Of a stretch of 39,872 nucleotides of DNA, positions 23,482-31,050 are shown piece by piece (positions within the stretch are counted from its first letter, which is position 1; each line of letters starts with the position of its first letter). A model generated the notes under the pieces. The model made no database searches. It had not been told where the DNA came from and worked only from the letters and a program-made list of their open reading frames with translations. The position numbers and the translations under genes were made by a program. Source of the stretch: Planctomycetota bacterium. Its GTDB lineage: Bacteria; Planctomycetota; Phycisphaerae; Sedimentisphaerales; Anaerobacaceae. The DNA lies in the NCBI GenBank assembly GCA_025459125.1, contig JALORE010000020.1, positions 1 to 39,872 of the forward strand. Reading direction: 5' to 3'.

Positions 23482-23519
23482 AAAAAGCGGGGCCCGGGTT
23501 GTTGGGACCCGGGCCCCGC
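23482..23519 (-). terminator. Rho-independent terminator of the LamG gene
   Basis: On the minus strand GCGGGGCCCGGG pairs perfectly with CCCGGGCCCCGC (12 bp, 9-nt loop; 23519 to 23487) and is followed by TTTTT (23486-23482). It lies 27 bp after the stop codon at 23546. The most complete intrinsic terminator in the window. Confidence 0.9.
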
Positions 23520-23545
23520 GGGTATTGCTCGGCAGGCGCCGATCG

Positions 23546-26500
23546 TTACGGCTTGGTCAGGAGGATATCGTCGAGGTAGACGCGGCCGTAGCCGCCGGGA
23601 ACCGGGGCCTGGCGATCGCCTACGCCGATGGACAGCTTCTTGACCCGCGCCAGGTTCACGCCGGCCAGGCTGGTCAGCGGGATCTTCCACTGGGTCCAGG
23701 TGTTGAGGTTCGCCGCCAGCGGATCGGCGTGCGGAACCACCACGCTCTTGCCGGCGGTATCCTCGACCACCACGTACAGGCCGGCGGCGCCGTTGGTCAG
23801 GTCCGGGTCGTTGCCGATCCAGAGCTGCTGCCAGGCGCCGGTGACGTTGCCGGTGGTGGCCGCGCCGGAGAACTCGGCGATGGTCGTCGCCGCCACGTTG
23901 TGACTGGTGACGCACAGACCGATGTAGACCTCGGTGCCCATGGCGACCGTCGTCGTGGTCACGGTGCCGTCGGCGTTCTTGATGTCCGTCCAGGTCTTGC
24001 CGTCGGCGGAGTACTGGGCGGTGAAGGCGTTGCCCGTGCGGGTGAGCTTCACCCACTGCGGCGCGGTGATGCCCGCCTGGGTAGCGCTGCCGCAGGTGGC
24101 GCCGATGATCTGCCGCCAGCCGAAGGAGGCGCCGCTGGAGAAGCTCTGGATCATGTAGGCCATGATGGAGCGATCTTCGAGGCTCTCGCGGATCATCACG
24201 CCGGCCTTGGCCCAGGCGTTGGTGTTCACGAGGCTCTCGACCTTGACTTGAATCGAGCCGTTGCCGCTGAGGCGTTTGTAGACGAAGCGGAAGTCGTCGG
24301 CATTGCCCCAGATGTCCGTGCCCGAGCCGCCGACCGTGAAGGCGCCGTTGCCCTTGTCCACGTAGCGGACCGGGTTGCCCCGGAACCACAGGCTCAGATC
24401 GACCACGCCCTCGACCGTCCAGCTCTGCACGGGCGCGAATGCCCGCGTCGTTTCGCTGTAGAACGGCGTCTTGATGTTGTTGTAGTCCAGGGGCATGGCC
24501 TGTTTGCCGCTGTGAACGATCGTCCGCTCGGCGAATGGCGCGACGAGATTACCGACCACGGATCCGGTGCCGTTGGTCCAGCCGTCGACCCAGGTCTCGT
24601 AGATGCGGTTGCCCTCGTCGTCCGTATAGCTCTCGAACTCATCGACGAGCAGGTAGCCGGGGATGGTGAATCCCCAGACGCTGCCTTTTGCGATTGTGCC
24701 GTCGGCGGCGACTTCGTCGATGCGCCAGAAGTAGGCGCCGCCGCCCAGCTCGACCCGTCCGGCCAGCGCGAAGCTCGTGTCGGTCTGGCGGCCGCGATAC
24801 AGCGACGAACCCGTGTCCGCGGCTTTGACGGCGTCCCGGTCCTGGCCGAAGTAGACGTCGTGCTGGGCCGCCTGCTCCCCGGCCGACCAGCTCAGGGCCG
24901 TCGCCTCGCGGATATCCACATTGGCGCCCGATATGGGCTGCGGGTTCCAGGCGAGGCGCGGATCGCCCTGCATGAGCTTGCGGATCTCGTCCAGGGTGAG
25001 AGCCCGGTTGTAGATCCGGGCATCGTCCACCCGGCCTTTCAATTGCCGGCCCCGCGACTGGGAATTCTCCCCGAGGAACAACGGATAGGTGTTCACGGCG
25101 ATCTGGCCGGTCGAGGCGACGCGGGCGTCCTCACGTCCGTCGATGTAGATGATCTTGTTGATGCCGTCGTAGACCAGCGCGACATGATGCCACGCATTGT
25201 CGGTCACGACGGTGATGCCGTCTAGGTTGCCGCCCGTGGGACCGTTGCAGCCGAAGTGCACGGAGTTGCCGGCCGCCACGCCGCTGGTGTTGCTGCGGCT
25301 CAGGCGGTACGCGTTGTCGCCCTTGGCAATGATGGCTTCCCAGGTCCGGCTGAACGCGGCGACCTTGATCCAACAGGCGATCGTGATCCGGTCGCGGATG
25401 TTCAACGAGGCGCCGTTGCCGCAATCGACGTAGTCGTCGAGCCCGTCCAAGGAGAGAGCTTCGCCGAACTGGCCTTCGACGAACGTGGGGCCCAGGAGCG
25501 TGCCGTAGTTGTCATAGCCGGAGTAGTCCACCGCCAGGTTGGCGTTCTCGTCGTCCATCTTCCACCAGCCGACGAGATTCGGGTCTGCCTTGGCGAGGAC
25601 CGGGCGAACCGTGAAGCTCCAGATCAGACCCGGCACGCGCGCCCCGTCGGTCTGGGCCTCATCCACGCGCCAGTAGTAGGTCTGACCCTGGGCCAGGTTG
25701 GCCGCATCGTAGTTGGTCGGGACCTGGGCGGTGGCCTTCTTGGTGTCGGCCGCACCCGCTTCCACCGCGGCGCGGTCGATGCCGAGATAGAGATCGTGAC
25801 TCACGGCGTTCAGGCCGGCCTTCCAGCTCAGCTTGCCGGTCGCCGGGACGTACGTGGTCCCATCGGCCGGCTGCGGCGACCAGGCGGTCTTCGGGGTTGT
25901 CGTGAAACTCCACACGGTGCCGGTACGCACGGCGCCGCTGGCCTCCACTTCATCGACGCGCCAGTAGTAGGTGATGCCCGCCTGCAGACCCGCGGTCACG
26001 TAGAACATGGGGAACGGCAGATTGGAGGCGACCTTGTCGGCCTCGGTCAGCGCGGGACTTGTCCCGACGTAGACATTGTGGAACACCGCGCCATCGCCCG
26101 CCTTCCACTGCAAGAGCGGCATCGAGACGCCCTCGGCCTTGTCCTTGGGATCGGGATTGAAGGCCACGGTCGTATCCACCAGACCGCCCAGGATCTTCTG
26201 GATCTCCGTCTGCTGCAGCGCCCGATGGTAGATCTGGACATCGTCGATCAGGCCGCGGAACCATTGGGCGTTACCGCTGTACCAGCGCCCGATGTTCGTC
26301 ACGCCGGAGGTGCCGAGGAAGGGAGTCGCGGTGCGCTGGGCGGACGGTGCGCCGTTGATATAGATTCGTTGGGTCTGGGTGGCCGCGTCGTACCAGAACG
26401 TCAGGTGGTACCAGGTATTGTCCTGGATCACGCCATTGGCCGTATTGAGGTCATTGCTGTAGAACGCCATACGCACGGCGCCGGGACCCGGGCCGGTGCC

Positions 26501-26887
26501 GGCGGGTCCGCCGAGGCGAAAATGCATGCTCAGGTTGGCCGTGCCGCTCTGATGCTGCCCGAAGACCACCTGGGCGGCGGTGTACAGCACCGGATTGATC
26601 CACATCGTGATGGTGAAACTCCGGCTGTTGAGCGGAATGTAGGGCGCTTCGACATAGGCGCTGGTCCCGTTGAATTGCAGCGCGCTGCGGAACTTGCCGG
26701 CCACCCACGGAGCGTTATTGACCGTGGCATTGATGTTGTTGCCGCTCCAGTCGCTGGCCACATTGCCTTGGCCATCGTCAAAGGCCCACCACGCGACCTG
26801 GTCCGGAATGGTCTCGGCGGCGGTTGCCCAGGACCCCGATCCCAAGGCCAGGACGCAGAGGACCGCCAGGGTTGTTTTTCTCAACAT
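23546..26887 (-). CDS. Large secreted protein with two LamG domains and Fn3-like repeats
   Basis: The 1113-residue protein has a signal peptide (about 1-26). The first LamG/concanavalin-like domain (about 30-235) opens V-A-W-W-A-F-D-D-G and ends with the typical G-L-I-D-D-V-Q-I-Y-H-R-A-L. A second one (about 440-665) opens V-G-W-W-K-M-D-D and ends G-R-V-D-D-A-R-I-Y-N-R-A-L. Fn3-like units, each marked by Y-Y-W-R-V-D-E or Y-F-W-R-I-D-E, lie between and after them. The C-terminal third contains a beta-sandwich like DUF1349 (about 880-1010) and ends with Y-G-R-V-Y-L-D-D-I-L-L-T-K-P. No catalytic site or sorting signal was seen. It is probably an extracellular sugar-binding or matrix protein. GGAGG sits 5 nt before ATG 26887; the in-frame GTG at 26893 overlaps that site. 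It has its own promoter, leader hairpin and terminator. Confidence 0.85.
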   Translation of the reverse strand: MLRKTTLAVLCVLALGSGSWATAAETIPDQVAWWAFDDGQGNVASDWSGNNINATVNNAPWVAGKFRSALQFNGTSAYVEAPYIPLNSRSFTITMWINPVLYTAAQVVFGQHQSGTANLSMHFRLGGPAGTGPGPGAVRMAFYSNDLNTANGVIQDNTWYHLTFWYDAATQTQRIYINGAPSAQRTATPFLGTSGVTNIGRWYSGNAQWFRGLIDDVQIYHRALQQTEIQKILGGLVDTTVAFNPDPKDKAEGVSMPLLQWKAGDGAVFHNVYVGTSPALTEADKVASNLPFPMFYVTAGLQAGITYYWRVDEVEASGAVRTGTVWSFTTTPKTAWSPQPADGTTYVPATGKLSWKAGLNAVSHDLYLGIDRAAVEAGAADTKKATAQVPTNYDAANLAQGQTYYWRVDEAQTDGARVPGLIWSFTVRPVLAKADPNLVGWWKMDDENANLAVDYSGYDNYGTLLGPTFVEGQFGEALSLDGLDDYVDCGNGASLNIRDRITIACWIKVAAFSRTWEAIIAKGDNAYRLSRSNTSGVAAGNSVHFGCNGPTGGNLDGITVVTDNAWHHVALVYDGINKIIYIDGREDARVASTGQIAVNTYPLFLGENSQSRGRQLKGRVDDARIYNRALTLDEIRKLMQGDPRLAWNPQPISGANVDIREATALSWSAGEQAAQHDVYFGQDRDAVKAADTGSSLYRGRQTDTSFALAGRVELGGGAYFWRIDEVAADGTIAKGSVWGFTIPGYLLVDEFESYTDDEGNRIYETWVDGWTNGTGSVVGNLVAPFAERTIVHSGKQAMPLDYNNIKTPFYSETTRAFAPVQSWTVEGVVDLSLWFRGNPVRYVDKGNGAFTVGGSGTDIWGNADDFRFVYKRLSGNGSIQVKVESLVNTNAWAKAGVMIRESLEDRSIMAYMIQSFSSGASFGWRQIIGATCGSATQAGITAPQWVKLTRTGNAFTAQYSADGKTWTDIKNADGTVTTTTVAMGTEVYIGLCVTSHNVAATTIAEFSGAATTGNVTGAWQQLWIGNDPDLTNGAAGLYVVVEDTAGKSVVVPHADPLAANLNTWTQWKIPLTSLAGVNLARVKKLSIGVGDRQAPVPGGYGRVYLDDILLTKP

Positions 26888-26941
26888 AGTCACCTCCGAT
26901 CAAGGAAGACACTGAGTATGGCCAAGACGGATCGAACAGAG

Positions 26942-26967
26942 AACTGCCACAATACGCCGTGGCAGTT
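26942..26967 (-). promoter_or_regulatory. Hairpin in the 5' leader of the LamG gene
   Basis: AACTGCCAC and GTGGCAGTT are perfect 9-bp arms around an 8-nt loop. CAGAG/CTCTG can extend the stem after a small bulge (about 26937-26976). It lies between the promoter at 27040 and the start codon at 26887, about 55 nt before the ATG. It may control mRNA stability or early termination. No known riboswitch recognised. Confidence 0.5.
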
Positions 26968-27039
26968 GCTGCTCTGCGTGCTCCTCCTGAGCTGCCGTCG
27001 CAGGATCGTGGCAGGGACCAACACCCGCGACGTACCCGC

Positions 27040-27067
27040 ATTTTAACACATTCGCACGCCAAGTCAA
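27040..27067 (-). promoter_or_regulatory. Sigma70 promoter of the LamG gene
   Basis: Minus strand: TTGACT (27067-27062), 16 bp, TAAAAT (27045-27040). Transcription would start near 27033, giving a leader of about 146 nt with the hairpin at 26942-26967. Confidence 0.65.
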
Positions 27068-27145
27068 TGACGTCCGGTGGCCGCTCAGGTCGGATGTTAT
27101 CGACCGTCACGGCTCCTGGCTTGATCTGGTATGCCTCAACTGCCG

Positions 27146-28543
27146 TCAATCGATGCGAATGCGGGCGAAGCTGATCGTCGCGCTGGCTCCTTGCCTCGTG
27201 CCGAGCAATTCCAGGGTTTCCGAGGATGGGGACCCGGCGCGGGTGGTGGCGGTGAAGAAATCGGTGAAGGGCTTTTTCAGGGGGACCGGGACCGCACGGC
27301 TCACGGAGCCATCCGGCCGGATTTCGAGCAGGCGGTTCTCCGAGATGGGCTGGCCGCGTGCGTCCGAGCCGCTGACGTAGAAGAAGACGAAGAGGCGGTT
27401 GTCGGGCGTAATCTGAAAGCGGCCCCGGCCGGGGCGCTCGTTCGATTTGCCTTCCTCCGCTGCGAGCAGCGTGCGGCGCGAGACCACTTTGCCCTTGCGG
27501 AGCACGGCGTAGTTCAGCGCGTGGCTCTGCTGGACGCCGGGGAAGAACTTCTCCCGCAGACGCTCATCCAGGGCCTTTTCCGTCCAGAGCAGGTGCACGT
27601 CGCCATTCGGGGCGGCCCAGAGATCGCCCGGACTGATCCAGCCGCAGGTCTTCTCCCGACTGGCGATCTCGACCCAGGGCTCGAACTTGCCGGTGGTGAT
27701 GTCGGGCGACCAAGTATAGAACAGGCGCCGGAAGTCGTAGTCCCAATCCCGGCCGGTAAGCTGCTTCTTGAACGCCCGCCACTCGGGGTTCGGCTCGACG
27801 ATGTCGCTGACGCCGCAGAAATGGACTTCGCGATTTCGCAGGGCCACGTTCGGATAGCACGTGCGGATTGGCTCGGGTTTCGCATACTCCGCGCCCCAGG
27901 GCCACTTGAGCTGACCCTGCGCACTCCAGCGGCCGTCGCGGTCGCAGAACGACCACTCCGTGTGGGTGTAGCCGATGTTCTGCAGCAGGATCATCTCGCG
28001 GTTCGGCCCATCGGCGGCGAAGCTTCGGTAGGAATGCTCCGTGAATTGGGGATTCCCGGACCACGTGGGCAGCAGGGTGCGCTCGACCTGGCCGGCTGCG
28101 CGGGCGGCGAACTGCAGGATCTGTGGCCGGGCCGGTCCGGAGTAGGCGTTCGGATCGGTGTTCAGGGTCGGATTGACGGACAGAAAGAGCCGGCCGTTGG
28201 GAAAGCCCGCCATCGGACAGGGCTCCCGCGTCCGTCCGGCGGGATCGACGGTCACCTTCCGCCAGCCCTGCTCGTCCCGGTGGAACAGCAGCCAGCGGCA
28301 GTTGTTCAGCGGCTTGGCGCCCGGGATCGTTTCCAATCCGCTGGCGAACAGATCCTCGCCGACACGTACCAGGCACGTGGACCCCTGGCACCACAGGGGC
28401 CCGGCGCCATTGTCCGCCGGCTCATAGCGGTATACGTCCTCCTCGATCTCCACCACCGGCCGCCAGGAGGGCTCCGTCGCGCCGAATGTCGTTGAAATCA
28501 GGGTCAGCAGGAGGCAGGTGTTCGCGAGGGGTGCTCTGGTCAT
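27146..28543 (-). CDS. Secreted BNR/sialidase-like beta-propeller protein
   Basis: The 465-residue protein has a signal peptide (about 1-22). The rest has repeated strand patterns with aspartate/asparagine-glycine turns: N-G-R-L-F-L-S-V, N-R-E-M-I-L-L-Q, N-G-D-V-H-L-L-W and D-N-R-L-F-V-F-F. These fit a six-bladed BNR-type beta-propeller of planctomycete secretomes. I see no clear sialidase catalytic set (Arg triad, Tyr/Glu pair), so the activity is unknown; sugar binding or hydrolysis is only an idea. Its ATG overlaps the stop of the upstream lipoprotein (ATGA at 28543-28540), implying translational coupling, and a promoter inside that gene (28606) could also serve it. Confidence 0.65.
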   Translation of the reverse strand: MTRAPLANTCLLLTLISTTFGATEPSWRPVVEIEEDVYRYEPADNGAGPLWCQGSTCLVRVGEDLFASGLETIPGAKPLNNCRWLLFHRDEQGWRKVTVDPAGRTREPCPMAGFPNGRLFLSVNPTLNTDPNAYSGPARPQILQFAARAAGQVERTLLPTWSGNPQFTEHSYRSFAADGPNREMILLQNIGYTHTEWSFCDRDGRWSAQGQLKWPWGAEYAKPEPIRTCYPNVALRNREVHFCGVSDIVEPNPEWRAFKKQLTGRDWDYDFRRLFYTWSPDITTGKFEPWVEIASREKTCGWISPGDLWAAPNGDVHLLWTEKALDERLREKFFPGVQQSHALNYAVLRKGKVVSRRTLLAAEEGKSNERPGRGRFQITPDNRLFVFFYVSGSDARGQPISENRLLEIRPDGSVSRAVPVPLKKPFTDFFTATTRAGSPSSETLELLGTRQGASATISFARIRID

Positions 28544-28857
28544 AGCTGGGCCACGTCCTTCATCTGCACACGATTCCGGAGGTTTCGATCGTCACGTTGC
28601 AGGTTATTGTAGCCCGGTTCGTCGGCGAGGCAAGAGGCCAGGGCCGCCGAAGGTCGATGCCCGGCGGTGGGGCGGGGGCGATTCGTATCCGATCCGCCTC
28701 GGCCCGGGAGCAAGACCACGGTGGCGACTCCGCCGGAAGGACCCCCGAGGATGCAGGGACGTTTCACTCCTCCCTGGGCATCGCAGGAGATGATCATGCA
28801 GCCGCCCAGCAGGGACGCCGTCGCGATGAGTCCGCCGATCAACAGTGCCTTTTTCAT
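28540..28857 (-). CDS. Small lipoprotein A (105 residues, tail possibly out of frame)
   Basis: ATG 28857 follows AAGGAGGTCGAACC. The signal MKKALLIGGLIATASLLGGC ends in a good lipobox, so the protein is probably a membrane lipoprotein. Residues 21-56 include G-G-P-S-G-G-V-A-T-V-V, similar to G-P-P-A-G-V-V-E-V-I in the neighbour at 29052-29243. The two are paralogues with nearly identical ribosome sites (GGAGGxCGAACCATG). After L-L-P-G-R-G the tail is arginine- and alanine-rich and unlike the paralogue, and a promoter-like sequence lies inside it. The original protein may have ended near residue 60, with a frameshift extending it. Function unknown. Confidence 0.6.
   Translation of the reverse strand: MKKALLIGGLIATASLLGGCMIISCDAQGGVKRPCILGGPSGGVATVVLLPGRGGSDTNRPRPTAGHRPSAALASCLADEPGYNNLQRDDRNLRNRVQMKDVAQL
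28606..28633 (-). promoter_or_regulatory. Possible promoter for the BNR-like gene
   Basis: Minus strand: TTGCCT (28633-28628), 16 bp, TACAAT (28611-28606). It lies inside the 3' part of the small lipoprotein frame, about 63 bp before the BNR start codon. Confidence 0.4.
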
Positions 28858-28961
28858 GGTTCGACCTCCTTCAGCTACCATCTATTCTGGATGTCTTGTC
28901 ATTAGATAAAGGCGACGAACCGGTGAAAAGTAACAGGGACGCGCGGGCTGTGGATAGGGTC

Positions 28962-29038
28962 GGGGCTCCCGAACACGCTGCTGGGGTCGCATTCGGGAGC
29001 CCCTGACGGTCTGACTGTGCCGCCGGGCGAACCGGCGG
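28962..29038 (-). terminator. Two hairpins after small lipoprotein B
   Basis: CCGCCGG-GCGAA-CCGGCGG (29020-29038) and GGGGCTCCCGAA...TTCGGGAGCCCC (28962-28973 with 28992-29003, both perfect) follow the stop codon at 29052. No T-run follows either. They probably end the lipoprotein B transcript before the next lipoprotein gene. Confidence 0.5.
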
Positions 29039-29051
29039 TTCTCGGTCGAGG

Positions 29052-29243
29052 TCAGTAATGGCGATAATGATGCCGGTGCCAATACGGCGGCGGCGGAGCC
29101 GGGATCACCTCGACCACGCCGGCGGGCGGGCCGTAGATCACGTGCGGATGCCGGGGCGCCCGGTATTCCTCATACACCACCAGGCAGCCGCTCACCAGCC
29201 ACGCCGCCGCCGCGAGTCCAACGATCCAAAGTACCTTCTTCAT
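29052..29243 (-). CDS. Small lipoprotein B with His/Tyr-rich tail
   Basis: The 63-residue protein has the signal MKKVLWIVGLAAAAWLVSGC with a lipobox and the strong site AGGAGG before its ATG. The mature part has only 43 residues: L-V-V-Y-E-E-Y, H-P-H-V-I-Y-G-P-P-A-G-V-V-E-V-I, then P-A-P-P-P-P-Y-W-H-R-H-H-Y-R-H-Y. The last nine residues hold four histidines and could bind a metal or an acidic polymer; this is inference. It is a paralogue of the 28540-28857 gene. I know no function for the type. Confidence 0.65.
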   Translation of the reverse strand: MKKVLWIVGLAAAAWLVSGCLVVYEEYRAPRHPHVIYGPPAGVVEVIPAPPPPYWHRHHYRHY

Positions 29244-29374
29244 GGTTCGGCCTCCTGACAGTACGTCCATGTACCTTGTCTTTCCAAATCATTAAGGCAG
29301 CGAACCGAGTGGGGGTAACGGTGATGCCGTTGGGCGTTCCGTCTTCAGGCGGCGCAGGGCTGCGTCGACGCCGT

Positions 29375-29398
29375 AGGGGCGAATGATCATTCGCCCCT
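29375..29398. repeat. Perfect 24-bp palindrome (half-site AGGGGCGAATGA)
   Basis: Both halves match without mismatch or spacer: AGGGGCGAATGA followed by its reverse complement. It is the core of the dispersed repeat GTAGGGGCGAATGATCATTC... known from many environmental bacteria. It lies upstream of small lipoprotein B and downstream of the deacetylase gene. Confidence 0.75.
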
Positions 29399-29454
29399 GC
29401 AAACTGACGAAACGAGCCGCGCCGTGGGGCCAGACCGCAGGCGCGTTTCTGCCA

Positions 29455-30939
29455 TCAATTGATTTTGCGCAGCACGGCGGGCTTGATCGTCCAGGCTTGC
29501 AGCTTGGCCAGCGCCATCATGTGGGGTGCGTTGAAACCCCTGGGGAAAATGACCCATCCCCACAGGTGTGATGAATCGTCCGCGACAAATTTCCGAGCCT
29601 CCAACTCGCCCCGGCGCAGCGGGACCTCGGCCGGATAAGACTCCGCGGCCACCGCCCCCGCGAGGGTGACGGCGAAGTCCTCCGGGCGCAGCGGCTGGCC
29701 GGCTACCCAGACCACGGAGGGCAGTTGCTGCGTCCCGTGGGCGATCTCGATCAACTCCTGGGCTGCCTGCCGCAGCGCATCCCAGCGGAAGGTGCCTTCG
29801 GTGAGGAACTGCTGCGGCACGGAAGCCGGGCCGCAGGCGAATTCCACGTTCACGTCGGCGGGGCGGCGATTCCCGTCGCTTTCGGCGACGGATTGCGAGA
29901 GCGCCAGGAGGCCCTCGCCGGCAGAGACGATCCGCGTGCCGAGATCGACATAGGAAAGCCGCGTTTGAAACGCCTCAGCAATTGCGCGAACGTCCTTCTG
30001 GGTCAGGGGATTGGAGTAAACCCGGTCGGGATAGAGAGAAGGGATTTCCCGCGCCGTCACCAGGCGCACGCCGGCGTGGCGCACGATGTGGTCGAGAAAC
30101 GCTTCGAAGGCTTTGAAGGCCTGCTCCTGCTCCTCGGGCGACTTCGTCGGCGGGAGCTTCCACTCGTTGCGCGGCGGATTGGCGCCGTAGGAGAAATTGA
30201 CCCCGTCCCAGAACTGCCGGTGCACGAACTCGCACGGATGATAGAAGACGCTGACGATGCCGCCGCCCTCGCCGGTCAGCTTCTCGAAGACGCGGTCGAA
30301 CTTCGCGCACGCTTGCTTGACATCCTCATCCTTCCAGTCGGTGCGGATGACGCCGTCGCCCAGCTCCAGAATATTGAGCACGCCGCCGTACCAGAAGGGA
30401 CGATCGTTCAGATTGACGTGCGAGGTGACGTCGAGATAGAGCGGAATCCCGAACACCCGCAGCGCGGCGTAGCTCTGCGGTGTCCAGGACCCGCCCGGCT
30501 GGCCATAGCACGAGGAGCTGACGCCGAAGATCCGGCGCACGGTCTCGAGCCCGACCCCTTCCCGGCGGAGGAACTCCGCGACGCCTTCCTGCCAATCCAG
30601 GTCCCGCGTGTACTCGGAAGGGGTGGGGTGAGCGCTGTGCCACGTGGAATGATACGCAACATCGTTTTTCGCCAGGGCCAGGATCACATCATCCCGCCCG
30701 CGCTCCTGGAGGACCCGCGCCTTCTCGCCGACGATCTTGAACGTGGCCTGGACGCCCCGGGCGGTGAACATCTCCGCCAGCCGCTTCGCGGCGTCATCCG
30801 CCTGCGGCAGGATGAAGTCCTCCGTGTCGAACCAGAACGTGACGTAGACCGTGGGGGTCGCTTTCGCCTGGAGCGGAATCGCCGTGGAAAGCAGGGCCCC
30901 GAACAAGACGGCCCCGGTGAGCCAGTACGATGCCTTCAT
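29455..30939 (-). CDS. Secreted polysaccharide deacetylase-like protein (NodB/CE4 type)
   Basis: The 494-residue protein has a signal peptide (about 1-26, ending near L-Q-A-K-A). The NodB-type metal site is visible: F-D38-T-E-D41 stands for T-F-D-D, and H97-S-T-W-H101 is the H-S/T-x-x-H motif. The C-Y-G-Q-P-G-G-S-W segment resembles motif 3, R-x-P-x-G. Members remove acetyl groups from N-acetyl sugars in peptidoglycan, chitin or exopolysaccharide. The region after residue 330 is an extra C-terminal domain I do not recognise. GGAGG lies 7 nt before ATG 30939; the frame runs on to 31041 without support. It is divergent from the GH20-like gene, with a promoter in between. Confidence 0.75.
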   Translation of the reverse strand: MKASYWLTGAVLFGALLSTAIPLQAKATPTVYVTFWFDTEDFILPQADDAAKRLAEMFTARGVQATFKIVGEKARVLQERGRDDVILALAKNDVAYHSTWHSAHPTPSEYTRDLDWQEGVAEFLRREGVGLETVRRIFGVSSSCYGQPGGSWTPQSYAALRVFGIPLYLDVTSHVNLNDRPFWYGGVLNILELGDGVIRTDWKDEDVKQACAKFDRVFEKLTGEGGGIVSVFYHPCEFVHRQFWDGVNFSYGANPPRNEWKLPPTKSPEEQEQAFKAFEAFLDHIVRHAGVRLVTAREIPSLYPDRVYSNPLTQKDVRAIAEAFQTRLSYVDLGTRIVSAGEGLLALSQSVAESDGNRRPADVNVEFACGPASVPQQFLTEGTFRWDALRQAAQELIEIAHGTQQLPSVVWVAGQPLRPEDFAVTLAGAVAAESYPAEVPLRRGELEARKFVADDSSHLWGWVIFPRGFNAPHMMALAKLQAWTIKPAVLRKIN

Positions 30940-30968
30940 AAATGTGCCTCCATGATTGAAACCTCGCC

Positions 30969-30998
30969 TATCTAAGCGAGATTCCCCGACGGCGTCAA
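30969..30998 (-). promoter_or_regulatory. Promoter of the deacetylase gene
   Basis: Minus strand: TTGACG (30998-30993), 18 bp, TAGATA (30974-30969); TTAGAT one base earlier gives 17 bp. CTCGC/GCGAG arms flank the -10 box and could be a small operator. Confidence 0.5.
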
Positions 30999-31050
30999 CC
31001 GGCTGGAAAGAGATTGAGATTTGGCGCGGGGTCGCTACCATGGCACTGAC

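Noticed and set aside
23525..27046. Long plus-strand frames (566 and 596 codons) opposite the LamG gene
   Set aside because: Antisense shadows of a clear multi-domain protein, with repetitive V/D/A/G composition.
27146..28543. Active sialidase
   Set aside because: Beta-propeller-like repeats are visible, but no arginine triad or catalytic Tyr/Glu set could be identified.
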